From Methylocystis sp. KS32 (GTDB lineage: Bacteria > Pseudomonadota > Alphaproteobacteria > Rhizobiales > Beijerinckiaceae), in NCBI GenBank assembly GCA_002862095.1, contig PHSQ01000002.1:62001-126000 (forward strand): 64,000 nt of DNA, in the 5' to 3' direction. Both the position numbers and the translations under genes were made by a program. The notes beneath the pieces are model-generated. The model did no database searches. It had not been told where the DNA came from and saw nothing but the letters and a program-made list of their open reading frames with translations. Positions 46,398 to 54,766 of this stretch are shown here, piece by piece (the stretch's first letter is position 1; every line of letters begins with the position of its first letter).

Positions 46398-47063
46398 ATG
46401 AGCGCTCTGAACGCCCAAAATCCTCAATCGTCGCTGGAAGAAGAACGCCGAGCGCATGAACCCTCGATGGAGGAAATTCTTGCTTCCATTCGGCGGATAA
46501 TCGCGGACGAGGATGGCATTGCGCCCGGACGTCGCGACACGACGGACCGCCACGCCAGACCCGTCGCCGAACAACGACACGAGAGTATCGCGCCAGCGCC
46601 TGCCGCCGCGCCCGAGGAACCGGAGTTGGGCTTCGAGGAGGAAGGTCAGGTCGAGGCGTCCGAATTCAGGGAATTTTACGCCGAGGAAGTGACGGCGCAC
46701 TCTCCTGAGGAGCATTCCGCCTATACAAGCGAGACTGGAGACCCCGACGTGGGCTATCGACTCGAGGAAGAACCTGACGACTCCGCCTTCGGCCAGGATC
46801 GTTTTGTCGAAAGGACGAGAGCCTTTCGAGAGGAGGAAACTCCGGCGCCGCTCGTTTCGCCGGACGCGGCCGCCTCGATCGCGGCGCAATTCCAAACGCT
46901 GGCGGCAAGCATGCTCATAAATGATTCCGGACTGTTGCATGAATATGCGCGCGAATTATTGCGTCCCATGCTGAAGGCGTGGCTGGACGATAACCTGCCT
47001 GTTCTCGTTGAACGGCTGGTGAGGGCGGAGATCGAGCGCGTCGCCAGGGGGGGCAGGCGCTGA
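46398..47063 (+). CDS. PopZ-like polar organizing protein (DUF2497)
   Basis: A 221-residue acidic, largely disordered protein with the two conserved ends of PopZ. The N-terminal helix is PSMEEILASIRRIIADEDG (residues 23-41), which binds partners, and the C-terminal oligomerisation region is LLRPMLKAWLDDNLPVLVERLVRAEIERVARG (about 187-218). PopZ forms a polar network that anchors the chromosome origin in Caulobacter and growth poles in rhizobia. The middle is rich in Glu and Pro. It is in the common tolC-popZ order. Confidence 0.88.
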   Translation: MSALNAQNPQSSLEEERRAHEPSMEEILASIRRIIADEDGIAPGRRDTTDRHARPVAEQRHESIAPAPAAAPEEPELGFEEEGQVEASEFREFYAEEVTAHSPEEHSAYTSETGDPDVGYRLEEEPDDSAFGQDRFVERTRAFREEETPAPLVSPDAAASIAAQFQTLAASMLINDSGLLHEYARELLRPMLKAWLDDNLPVLVERLVRAEIERVARGGRR

Positions 47064-47128
47064 CTTTTTTGGCTAGACAAGGGACAGCGTTAACGCCGCT
47101 TATACCGTGTGTTGTCTAGTCTCACCGC

Positions 47129-47470
47129 ATGTATCGATTACGCGCCACGCTTCGTTCCCTGGTGATGCCGCTCAGCCTTTATGGTCTGGCGGGCCTCATC
47201 GCCAGCTACTTCGTATGGCATGGGCTACATGGTCAGCGCGGATTGAAGACGGGCGAGGAGTACGAGCAGCGTCTCGCCCAGCTTCGTCTGGATCGGGATC
47301 TCCTCAAGCTCGAACGCATGCAGTGGGAAAAGCGCATTGCGCTGATGCGCGGCGAAGCCGTCGACGCCGATATCGTGGACGAGGAGGCGCGCGCCCTTCT
47401 GGGGCGCGTGCACAAAAACGAAGTGGTGATCCAGACGCAAACGGCGGACAATGGACCGCCTGGGCGCTAA
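47129..47470 (+). CDS. FtsB/DivIC-like septum formation initiator
   Basis: A 113-residue bitopic membrane protein: short cytoplasmic N-terminus, one helix (PLSLYGLAGLIASYFVWHGL, about residues 14-33) and a periplasmic coiled coil (LAQLRLDRDLLKLERMQWEKRIALM) ending at DADIVDEEARALLGRVHKNEVVI. This layout matches the FtsB family, which links FtsL and FtsQ in the divisome. In related genomes it is usually between eno and pdhA; here it stands between popZ and an MBL hydrolase gene, converging with the latter (7-bp gap). Confidence 0.85.
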   Translation: MYRLRATLRSLVMPLSLYGLAGLIASYFVWHGLHGQRGLKTGEEYEQRLAQLRLDRDLLKLERMQWEKRIALMRGEAVDADIVDEEARALLGRVHKNEVVIQTQTADNGPPGR

Positions 47471-47477
47471 AAATCGA

Positions 47478-48395
47478 TCAGCCAGCTTTTGCGAAACGCC
47501 CCATAATATCGACCGAGCCCAGCGGCTCCACCATTCCACGCGCGATAAGATCCTCGATATGGGCGAAAACGGTGAGCGCGGCCGCGCCATGCAGGAGCGG
47601 ATCGACGCCATCGTAAATGTGCGCCACCATTTGCGGAATGGTCGCATCGCCATCGTCGAGGCAGTGCAAAATCGCCGCCTCCCGCTGCCGCCGGTGATGA
47701 ACCAGCGCGCGCAAATATCGTCGTGGCTCTCGCACCGGGCCGCCGTGCCCCGGCCAGAGCAGCGCGTCGTCGCGCAAACGCATTTTCTCGACCGATTCCA
47801 TATAATCCCGCATCGACCCATCGGGCGGCGCGACGACGGTCGTCGCCCAAGCCATCACATGATCGCCAGTGAAAACCGTGCGCTCTTGCTCAAGCGCAAA
47901 ACAAATATGATTCGCGGTGTGGCCGGGCGTCGCGATCGCCTCGATCGTCGCCTCGCCGATCGACAGGATTTCGCCATCGCTCATGATGCGGTCGGGGGCG
48001 TAGGCGCGGTCGTGAGAGGCGTCGAGACCCGAGGTGCCCTGCTCGATAGCGGCGGCGGACGGGGTATAGGGCGCGCAACCAACGATAAGCGCGCCCGTTC
48101 TCTCGCGTAGGATCTTCGCGGCGGGAGAATGGTCGCGATGTGTGTGGGTGACCAGAATCGCGACGATTTTCTCCCCCGCGACGGCCTCGATCAGCGCGTC
48201 GACATGCTCAGTAACCGCAGGCCCCGGATCGATTATCGCGACTTCGCCGCGCCCGACCAGATAAGAACAAGTGCCGGTAAAGGTGAAAGCGCCCGGATTC
48301 GGGGCGATCAGACGGCGAGTCAAGGGGGAGACATCGGTCACGACGCCGGGAGCAGGGGGTGAGGACGCATCGAAGCTTGGGGAGTTTCCGCTCAT
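47478..48395 (-). CDS. Metallo-beta-lactamase-fold hydrolase (LACTB2/GloB-like)
   Basis: A 305-residue dinuclear zinc hydrolase. The signature THTHRDHSPA (HxHxDH) is near residue 83; ATPGHTANHICF, FTGDHVMAWAT and LWPGHGGPV supply the other ligands. A C-terminal winged-helix-like region (RQREAAILHCLDDGDATIPQMVAHIY) is typical of the LACTB2 group, some of which are RNA endonucleases and others thioesterases. The substrate is unknown. GGAAGG precedes the ATG. Confidence 0.88.
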   Translation of the reverse strand: MSGNSPSFDASSPPAPGVVTDVSPLTRRLIAPNPGAFTFTGTCSYLVGRGEVAIIDPGPAVTEHVDALIEAVAGEKIVAILVTHTHRDHSPAAKILRERTGALIVGCAPYTPSAAAIEQGTSGLDASHDRAYAPDRIMSDGEILSIGEATIEAIATPGHTANHICFALEQERTVFTGDHVMAWATTVVAPPDGSMRDYMESVEKMRLRDDALLWPGHGGPVREPRRYLRALVHHRRQREAAILHCLDDGDATIPQMVAHIYDGVDPLLHGAAALTVFAHIEDLIARGMVEPLGSVDIMGRFAKAG

Positions 48396-48468
48396 CTCGC
48401 CTTCCGAATCGCGCCGCGACCGCCCTTGGTTCCAACGCTAAATCTTGCCGGAGGAGTTTCGTCCAAGC

Positions 48469-48500
48469 AAACCGTCGCTCTTTTTTGCAAGCGACGGTTT
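48469..48500. terminator. 10-bp stem-loop between the DUF1269 and MBL genes
   Basis: AAACCGTCGC (48469-48478) and GCGACGGTTT (48491-48500) enclose a 12-base loop with six T. It lies just downstream of the minus-strand DUF1269 gene and could end that transcript, but no U-run follows on that strand. Confidence 0.5.
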
Positions 48501-48517
48501 CCCGGAGCGGCCGTCGA

Positions 48518-49024
48518 TCAGGCGGCGGGCGCGGCGTTGCTGGCGGCGGCGAGCGCGGCGCGAAGTTGCTCTTCTTTGGTGTGGTCGAAGGATGTCCGCA
48601 TCACTTTGCCGCCGACGCCCTTAAGGTCCTCCAGCACCTTATCCGCCGTGAATTTGCGGATCAGCAGAAAGAGCGCCGCGTTGCCGGGCTCGAGACTGCC
48701 CGCCACCTCCTTCATGAAGCTGTCGTTGACGCCAACGTCGGTCAACCAGCCGCTGACCGCGCCGGAAGCCGCGCCGAGCGCCGCGCCAGCCAGAGGCATG
48801 AGGAAGATCAGGCCGATCAATGTGCCCCACAAGGCGCCGGAAGCCGCGCCGACCGCCGTGGTGTTCAGCATTTGATTGAGCCTCACGCTGCCGTCGGCCT
48901 GCCGCACCGCGATGGCGGCGTCGCTAAGCTCAATCAGATATTCCTTTTGCAGATTAAGAACTTTCTGGCGAACTTCCTCGGCCTTCGCTTCGCTTGGAAA
49001 TGCAATAACAACAAGATCGCTCAT
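48518..49024 (-). CDS. DUF1269-domain membrane-associated protein
   Basis: A 168-residue protein with MSDLVVIAFPSEAKAEEVRQ at the start, a central hydrophobic glycine-zipper segment (GAASGALWGTLIGLIFLMPLAGAALGAASGAVSGW, about residues 62-97) and a C-terminal LFLLIRKFTADKVLEDL-MRTSF part. DUF1269 proteins are small, membrane-associated and of unknown function. GAGAGGAAA precedes the ATG at 49024; the frame is open 33 codons upstream. It stands alone between dnaE2 and the MBL gene. Confidence 0.88.
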   Translation of the reverse strand: MSDLVVIAFPSEAKAEEVRQKVLNLQKEYLIELSDAAIAVRQADGSVRLNQMLNTTAVGAASGALWGTLIGLIFLMPLAGAALGAASGAVSGWLTDVGVNDSFMKEVAGSLEPGNAALFLLIRKFTADKVLEDLKGVGGKVMRTSFDHTKEEQLRAALAAASNAAPAA

Positions 49025-49215
49025 GGTTATTTCCTCTCGTTCATCAAGTTCGATAAGCGCCCTGGCGACGATTTGGCGACGCGCTTCTTCGCCGTCGTGC
49101 AGGAGTCGTCGGGTGCAGCGCACTCGGTTATATAAGCGGTCTTTGGAAAGTCGCCATTCGCGCCGCCCGGTGCGCTTCTTCCGGGGAGCATTTTCTATTC
49201 TCGGCGCTGAAAGCT

Positions 49216-52200
49216 TTAATGAAAATTGCGCGCCTTCGGCGTCGCCGCCCGCGCTTTTTCGATTTTGCGCAAATCGGACGACATATCCTCGATCCTGTTC
49301 GCGACAAGATGCACGACCCCGGATTGCCGCTGCACATCGCCAGTCACGGCGACAAGACGCGCGCCGAGCACTTCAGGCCGATATTTTTCGAAGAGCTTTG
49401 GCCAGACGATGATATTGGCGGCGCCGGTCTCGTCCTCGATGGTCATGAAGATCACACCCTTGGCCGTGCCGGGGCGTTGCCGCATCAACACCAGCCCCGC
49501 GACAGTGGTGCGCGGCGCCAGCGGTCCCTGGCGCGATAGTTCCGAACAGGGCGCAACCCCTCTTGCCGCCAAAGTCCAGCGCAAAAACGCGACCGGGTGC
49601 CCCTTCAACGAAAGCGACAGCGCGCGATAATCCGCCATCACTTCCTCGCCGGGCGGCATGGGCGGGAGATCGGCGTCGGGCTCCAGCGGCGAAAAGGCGA
49701 GCGCGCTCAACAAGGGCAGATCGTCCTTGTCGCCGGCGCGGTTTAAGCCGGCGACGGCCCACAGCGCCTCGCGCCTCGCGAGGCCAAGGCTGGCGAAAGC
49801 GTCGGCCTCGGCGAGTTTTTCGAGCGCTGAAGGCGATAGGCCCGTGCGCAGCCACAGGTCGCGCACCGAGTCATAGCCCGCGCCGCGACGGTCGACGAGC
49901 CGGCGCATGTCGGCTTCGGCGACGCCCTTGATCATGCGAAAGCCCAATCGCAGCGCGGAATTGCCCAAAATGTCCGAGGCCATAGACTCATGGCGTTGGT
50001 GCAGCCGCCTGGACCCTGGCGATGGTTCGAGAGAGCAATCCCATTGAGAAGCGTTGACGTCGACCTCGCGCGCGTCGATCCCATGCTCGCGCGCGTCGCG
50101 CAGAATCTGCGCCGGCGCGTAAAAGCCCATCGGCTGCGAATTGAGCAGCGCGCAGGCGAAAACGTCGGGATAGCGGCATTTGAGCCATGAAGAGGCATAG
50201 ACCAGCAGCGCGAAGGAGGCGGCGTGGCTCTCGGGAAAACCGTAAGTGCCGAAGCCCTCGATCTGGCGGAAGCAGCGCTCCGCGAAATCCAGCGGATAGC
50301 CGCGCGCGGTCATGCCGAGGATCATCTTGTCGCGAAAGGCGCTCACCAATCCCGCCCGTTTGAAAGTGGCCATCGCGCGGCGGAGTTGATCCGCTTCGGC
50401 GGGAGAAAAGCCCGCCGCGACGATGGCGATCTTCATCGCCTGCTCCTGAAACAGCGGCACGCCAAGGGTCTTGCCCAGCACCTTCTCCAGTTCCGCCGAG
50501 GGATAGACGACTTTTTCCTTGTTCATGCGGCGGCGCAAATAGGGATGGACCATGTCGCCCTGGATCGGCCCCGGCCGCACGATCGCCACTTCGATCACGA
50601 GATCATAAAAGCATTGCGGTTTCAGCCGCGGCAGCATCGACATTTGAGCGCGGCTCTCGATCTGGAACACGCCCACCGTGTCGGCGCGGCTGATCATGGC
50701 GTAGACGCGCTCGTCCTCGGCCGGGATCGTCGAAAGGCGATGGCCGATCCCGTAATGCGCCGCCAGCAGATCGAGCCCCTTGCGCAGACAGGTGAGCATT
50801 CCGAGCGCCAGCACGTCGATCTTGAGGATTCCCAAGGCGTCGAGATCGTCCTTGTCCCACATGATCGTGGTGCGGCCCTCCATCGCGGCCGGCGCGACGG
50901 GAACGACTTCGTCGAGCCGCGCCTTGGTGATGACGAAGCCTCCCGAATGTTGGGTGAGATGGCGCGGAAAGCCCGCGAGTTCCCGCGCAAGGGCCAAAGC
51001 CGAGGCGAAGCGCGGTTCGTTGGGGTCGAGGCCCATGCGGATCATGTCGGCGCGGCGCTGCTCGGGCGTGGAGCCGCCCGAGGACAAGGCCGATAATCGC
51101 GCCAGAAGATCGTTGGACAGGCCGAAGACCTTGCCGATCTCGCGCATGGCCGAGCGCGAGCGGTAGGTCACGACGGCGGCGGCGAGGCCCGCATGGGCGC
51201 GCCCAAAACGCTGATAGATATATTGGATGACCTCCTCGCGCCGCTCATGCTCGAAATCGACGTCGATGTCGGGCGGCTCATTGCGTTCCGCGGAGATGAA
51301 GCGTTCGAACAGAAGATCGTGTTTGGTTGGATCGACTTCGGTGACGCCGAGACAAAAACACACCGCGCTATTGGCCGCCGAGCCGCGCCCCTGCGCGAGA
51401 ATCCCCTGCAAATGGGCGAAACGCACGATGTCATGCACGGTCAGGAAATATGCGGCGTAGTTCAGTTGACCGATGAGCTTTAATTCGCGCTCCAAAAGCT
51501 CCCGCACCGGCGCCGGGACGCCTCGCGGATAACGCCTCCGGGCGCCCTCGAAAGCGAAAGCCTCCAGCGCGGCCTGTTCGCTCGCGAAACCTTGACGCAA
51601 TTCGCTGGGATAATCGTAAGCGAGGTCCGACAGACGAAAATCGAGCTGCTCCAGAAAGCGCGCGCTTTCGTCCACGGCTCCCGGCGCCTCGCTGAAAAGC
51701 CGGCTCATCTCCTCCGCGCATTTCAGATGACGCTCGGAGTTGGCGGCGAGCAGGAAGCCGGCCTCCTCCAGCGTTGCGCCCTCCCTTATGCAGGCCAGCG
51801 CGTCGGCGAGGGGGCGCCGCTGGGGCGCGTGATAATGCGCGTCGTTGACAGCGATGAGCGGCAGGCCGAGTTTTTTCGCCTGCGCGATGCGGCGCCGCAG
51901 CTTCGCGCGCATGCCGGCGTCATAGAGCGCCGTGGCGGCGAGCCACAGCCTGCCCTTGAAGGCGGTGTAGAGCGCGGTCGGCGGCGGCGTCTCGCCCAGC
52001 GCGATGAGTTGCTGGCCCTCGCCAAATTCAATGAGATCCTCGGCGGCCAGCGCGCAGTCGCCCTTTTGCGCGCGCATATTGCCGCGCGTGAGCATGAGAC
52101 AGAGGCGGCCATAGGCGGCGCGGTCCTTTGGGTAGCAAAGCATGTCCGGAGTCTTGTCGGCGAAGACCAGCCGCGCGCCGATGGCGAGTTGGAAGCGACC

Positions 52201-52398
52201 GGGCGCGACGCCATGCGCACGCAGATAGGAATAGGCCCGCACTACGCCCGCCACGGAATTGCGGTCGGCTATCCCTAAGCCGCAATGACCGAGCTCCAGC
52301 GCCCGCGCCGCCATTTCCTCCGGGTGCGAGGCGCCGCGCAGAAAGGAGAAATTGGTTGTCGCCGCAAGCTCGGCGTAGCGGGGCAGGGGAACGATCAC
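49216..52398 (-). CDS. dnaE2: Error-prone DNA polymerase (DnaE2/ImuC)
   Basis: A 1060-residue C-family DNA polymerase used for damage-induced mutagenesis and lesion bypass. It begins with a PHP domain (YAELAATTNFSFLRGASHPEE), has the polymerase palm with DIDVDFEHERREEVIQY and the helix-hairpin-helix/OB parts (GLVLMRQRPGTAKGVIFMTIEDETG), and lacks the tau-binding tail of DnaE1. The start is GTG at 52398. A LexA box lies at 52418-52432. Its usual partners imuA and imuB are not adjacent: parDE-trmJ lies upstream and DUF1269 downstream. Confidence 0.95.
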   Translation of the reverse strand: MIVPLPRYAELAATTNFSFLRGASHPEEMAARALELGHCGLGIADRNSVAGVVRAYSYLRAHGVAPGRFQLAIGARLVFADKTPDMLCYPKDRAAYGRLCLMLTRGNMRAQKGDCALAAEDLIEFGEGQQLIALGETPPPTALYTAFKGRLWLAATALYDAGMRAKLRRRIAQAKKLGLPLIAVNDAHYHAPQRRPLADALACIREGATLEEAGFLLAANSERHLKCAEEMSRLFSEAPGAVDESARFLEQLDFRLSDLAYDYPSELRQGFASEQAALEAFAFEGARRRYPRGVPAPVRELLERELKLIGQLNYAAYFLTVHDIVRFAHLQGILAQGRGSAANSAVCFCLGVTEVDPTKHDLLFERFISAERNEPPDIDVDFEHERREEVIQYIYQRFGRAHAGLAAAVVTYRSRSAMREIGKVFGLSNDLLARLSALSSGGSTPEQRRADMIRMGLDPNEPRFASALALARELAGFPRHLTQHSGGFVITKARLDEVVPVAPAAMEGRTTIMWDKDDLDALGILKIDVLALGMLTCLRKGLDLLAAHYGIGHRLSTIPAEDERVYAMISRADTVGVFQIESRAQMSMLPRLKPQCFYDLVIEVAIVRPGPIQGDMVHPYLRRRMNKEKVVYPSAELEKVLGKTLGVPLFQEQAMKIAIVAAGFSPAEADQLRRAMATFKRAGLVSAFRDKMILGMTARGYPLDFAERCFRQIEGFGTYGFPESHAASFALLVYASSWLKCRYPDVFACALLNSQPMGFYAPAQILRDAREHGIDAREVDVNASQWDCSLEPSPGSRRLHQRHESMASDILGNSALRLGFRMIKGVAEADMRRLVDRRGAGYDSVRDLWLRTGLSPSALEKLAEADAFASLGLARREALWAVAGLNRAGDKDDLPLLSALAFSPLEPDADLPPMPPGEEVMADYRALSLSLKGHPVAFLRWTLAARGVAPCSELSRQGPLAPRTTVAGLVLMRQRPGTAKGVIFMTIEDETGAANIIVWPKLFEKYRPEVLGARLVAVTGDVQRQSGVVHLVANRIEDMSSDLRKIEKARAATPKARNFH

Positions 52399-52417
52399 GG
52401 GAGTTCTCGGGTGTTAT

Positions 52418-52432
52418 GTTCCCGTATTGTTC
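52418..52432. promoter_or_regulatory. LexA (SOS) box upstream of dnaE2
   Basis: GTTCCCGTATTGTTC fits GTTC-N7-GTTC, the alphaproteobacterial LexA site, 20 bp before the dnaE2 start codon. Binding would cover the likely promoter. Confidence 0.8.
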
Positions 52433-52484
52433 TCGCCTGGACAAGATGTGTCAAGCCTCGATCCGCGCGTCCACGCCTCTCGCG

Positions 52485-53378
52485 TCACTCCGGCGCTTCC
52501 GGCGGCTCGCCCTTGGGAACGCGGCGGCGCTCGGCCTCGGCGGCTTCTTCCCGCGCCTGCATCTCTTCGAGTTTCCTGCGCCGGCGGGCGTTGGGCTCGC
52601 GGCGCGGGCCTTCCACCAGCCGCACCACCACGCCCCACAGCGTGCGGACATCCTGTTCGGTCAGGCTCATGCGGTGGAACATGTTGCGCAGATTACGCGC
52701 CATGACCGGCTTCTTGGTCTTGGGCCGGAAAAACTCGCGCGCGTCGAGCTGCTCCTCCAGAAACTCGAAAAAGGCGGCGGTCATCTCGCGCGTCGCTGGC
52801 GGCGAGCGTTCGCTGGTGTCGAAAGGCAGGGCGTCGCCATGCGCGGCGCGGAACCATTCATAGCCCGTCAGCAGCACCGCCTGCGCGAGATTGAGCGAGG
52901 CATAGGCGGGATTGACGGGAAAGGTGAGTATCGCGTCGGCCAGCGCCACGTCGTCATTGTCCAGCCCCGTGCGCTCGGGGCCGAACATCACGCCGCGCCT
53001 TTCGCCGGCCGCGATCCGCCCCGCCATGACCGGCATCGCCTGCGATGGGATATGCACCGGCTTCATCTGCCCGCGCCCGCGCGCGGTGGCGGCATAGCAG
53101 AAGGAAAGGTCGGCGATGGCGGCGGGAACGTCAGGATAAACCTTGGCGCTCTCCAGGAGATGCACGGCGCCGGCGGCGGCGGCGTAAGCGCCCTTGCGAT
53201 AGGCCCCCGTGCGCGGCCAGCCCTCGCGCGGGGCGACCAGACGCAGGTCGGAGAGGCCGAAATTGGCCATCGCCCGCGCGCACATGCCGATGTTCACCGC
53301 AAGCTGCGGCCGCACCAGAATGATGGCGGGTCCGCCTTCGAGCTTGGGCTTCGTGTGGTCTGTTCCGGCGCCGGTCAT
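52485..53378 (-). CDS. TrmJ-family tRNA/rRNA 2'-O-methyltransferase (SpoU superfamily)
   Basis: A 297-residue SPOUT methyltransferase, closest to TrmJ, which methylates position 32 of tRNAs. Conserved motifs: IILVRPQLAVNIGMCARAMANFGL near the N-terminus, GVMFGPERTGLDNDD and FPVNPAYASLNLAQAVLLTGYE, which form the trefoil-knot SAM site. A basic, coiled-coil-like C-terminal tail follows (RREPNARRRRKLEEMQAREEAAEAERRR). Its ATG overlaps the parE stop by 4 bp and there is no ribosome-binding site of its own, so translation is probably coupled to parE. Confidence 0.9.
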   Translation of the reverse strand: MTGAGTDHTKPKLEGGPAIILVRPQLAVNIGMCARAMANFGLSDLRLVAPREGWPRTGAYRKGAYAAAAGAVHLLESAKVYPDVPAAIADLSFCYAATARGRGQMKPVHIPSQAMPVMAGRIAAGERRGVMFGPERTGLDNDDVALADAILTFPVNPAYASLNLAQAVLLTGYEWFRAAHGDALPFDTSERSPPATREMTAAFFEFLEEQLDAREFFRPKTKKPVMARNLRNMFHRMSLTEQDVRTLWGVVVRLVEGPRREPNARRRRKLEEMQAREEAAEAERRRVPKGEPPEAPE

Positions 53379-53698
53379 TGGAGAGGTTCGCCGTCTGGAG
53401 AGAAGGCGGCGTCCGTGTCGCGGCGCGAATGCAGAATATTGACGATCAGCAGCCGTTCTTCCTCGTATCGCATGAACAACAAATAACCTCTGGACGGGAA
53501 GCTTCTCAGCCCCGGTGAAAGATTGTCGCGAGGCCGGCCGACGGTCAAAGGCGGGGTCGCGATTTTTTCGATCTGGGTGACGATAGCGTCGACAAATTCC
53601 CGGGTGCGCGCATTTTCCGCGAATTGCTCGGCGATATATTCGAAAATATCGTCGAGATCACGCAGAGCGGCGTCCGACAGAATGAGCGGACGCTTCAA
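53375..53698 (-). CDS. parE: ParE/RelE-superfamily toxin
   Basis: A 107-residue protein of the RelE/ParE fold: LSDAALRDLDDIFEYIAEQF, then FVDAIVTQIEKIATPPLTVGRPRDNLSPGLRSFPSRGYLLFMRYEEERLLIVNILHSRRD, the typical order of the ParE toxin that poisons DNA gyrase. It overlaps parD by 4 bp upstream and trmJ by 4 bp downstream. All expected core residues look intact, so it is probably active unless neutralised. Confidence 0.88.
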   Translation of the reverse strand: MKRPLILSDAALRDLDDIFEYIAEQFAENARTREFVDAIVTQIEKIATPPLTVGRPRDNLSPGLRSFPSRGYLLFMRYEEERLLIVNILHSRRDTDAAFSPDGEPLQ

Positions 53699-53961
53699 CG
53701 GCCTCGGGCCTCAAGCTCCCGATGCTTCTGTTCGATGCGGGCGCGGGCGTCGGCGATCGAGTTTTCGCCCCCCTCGGCCAGCGACGCTTGAATCGTCTCG
53801 CGCAGGCTTTTGAATTTGGCCTCGCGCTCCTCGACCAGACGCAGGCCTTCGCGAATGATTTCGGTCGCCGAGGCGTAGCGGCCGGATTTCACCAGCGCGT
53901 CGATGAATTCTTCCCAGTGCTTGCCCACGGATACATTGATGGCGAGGCTCCTTCGCGCCAT
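53695..53961 (-). CDS. parD: ParD-family antitoxin
   Basis: An 88-residue antitoxin. The N-terminal ribbon-helix-helix DNA-binding part is SLAINVSVGKHWEEFIDALVKSGRYASATEIIREGLRLVEERE, and the C-terminal acidic/basic helix binds the toxin. The ATG at 53961 is used because the longer frame upstream runs through palindromic repeats. It overlaps parE by ATGA. It probably autoregulates the parD-parE-trmJ unit. Confidence 0.88.
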   Translation of the reverse strand: MARRSLAINVSVGKHWEEFIDALVKSGRYASATEIIREGLRLVEEREAKFKSLRETIQASLAEGGENSIADARARIEQKHRELEARGR

Positions 53962-53988
53962 TGCGGAGCGATTCAAGCAAAAGTCGCC

Positions 53989-54073
53989 GTCATTCCCGCG
54001 CGAGCGGGAATCCAGTGGCAAAGGCCTGAACGCCGCTTCCTTGAGTCTGGATTCCCGCTCGCGCGGGAATGAC
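53989..54073. repeat. Long inverted repeat (REP-type), 27-bp arms
   Basis: GTCATTCCCGCGCGAGCGGG plus AATCCAG (53989-54015) and its exact complement (54047-54073). This kind of CATTCCCGC palindrome is dispersed in many proteobacterial genomes. The arms can also fold individually (CCCGCGCGAGCGGG). Confidence 0.9.
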
Positions 54074-54210
54074 AGCCCTTTCATGACGTTAAATCTTTTA
54101 CGAATTGATCGGACCGTCATTATAACACGATATGCGCATAGCATGTCATTCCCGCGCCGCCCACTCCAGATTGAGCGCCAGCGGTTCGGCCTGAATCCTG
54201 GGACCCAAAT

Positions 54211-54262
54211 CCCTGCCCCTTGCGGGGAGAGTGGCCCTCGCGTCAGCGAGGGTCGGGTGGGG
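54211..54262. repeat. C-family palindromic repeat, degenerate copy
   Basis: CCCTGCCCC-TTGC-GGGGAGAGTGG followed by CCCTCGCGTCAGCGAGGG and TCGGGTGGGG. Confidence 0.6.
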
Positions 54263-54281
54263 CGCGCCGGGCGTCGTCGCT

Positions 54282-54551
54282 GGCCGGGATGTTGGGCGTG
54301 AGGCCTTCGGAGAAGGGGAAGGTTTCGAAAGTGGCGGTCGAGGCGTAGCGGGGGGCGGCACCGACGCCGAGCCATGCGCCGAGCCATGCGCCGAGCCGCG
54401 GCGACCAGGCTTCGTGAAAATGCGAGTGGAGGATTCCGAAGCTGGCGTCATCGTCGCGGGCGATGGCTGCGCTATCGGGTTCAACGGCTTCCGCAAGCCA
54501 ACTAAAAATCCGCCGCTTGGCAACTTTTGCCGTCACGATATAGCGACTTCC
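54282..54551 (-). pseudogene. Fragment of a type IIL-like DNA methyltransferase (restriction-modification remnant)
   Basis: The minus frame reads SRYIVTAKVAKRRIFSWLAE, then AIARDDDASFGILHSHFHEAW, LGVGAAPRYASTATFETFPF and GLTPNIPA. This order matches the target-recognition/C-terminal part of large class I SAM-dependent DNA methyltransferases of fused restriction-modification enzymes, as I recall them. The SAM-binding and catalytic NPPY motifs are absent, and the flanks are repeats. A 12-bp tandem duplication (54366-54392) doubled GAWL. It is clearly a remnant. Confidence 0.7.
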
Positions 54552-54564
54552 CACCACGTCGTGT

Positions 54565-54643
54565 TTGCGAGGAAGCGCAGCCGACGAAGCAATCCAGGGG
54601 CCGCCCGCGACTCCTGGATTGCTTCGCTTCGCTCGCAATGACG
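54565..54643. repeat. REP-like palindrome matching the core of the B elements
   Basis: TTGCGAGGAAGCGCAGCCGA, CGAAGCAATCCAGG and the complementary CCTGGATTGCTTCGC...GCTCGCAATGACG. It matches the inner hairpin of B elements but lacks the TTCTACTGCGTCA ends and flanking YTAR, so it is the core without the transposable ends. Confidence 0.8.
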
Positions 54644-54766
54644 CCTTATGAACCGTGGCGGCGGGCCTTTTAGGGATGAAGTCTTGCGGGGTCATTGGGG
54701 AGGGGCCAGAATCCAAAGCCTGACTTTATCCCCTCCAGCCGCCCGGGGCGAGAGGCGCGACGCCTC

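Larger units (their letters stand above)
53962..54766. other. Repeat-rich gap between parD and gltA with a gene remnant
   Basis: No intact gene. In order it holds a perfect 27-bp inverted repeat (53989-54073), AT-richer sequence, a degenerate C-family repeat (54211-54262), a DNA-methyltransferase fragment (54282-54551, minus) and a REP-like palindrome (54565-54643). It looks like a graveyard of mobile or horizontally acquired sequence. Confidence 0.7.
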
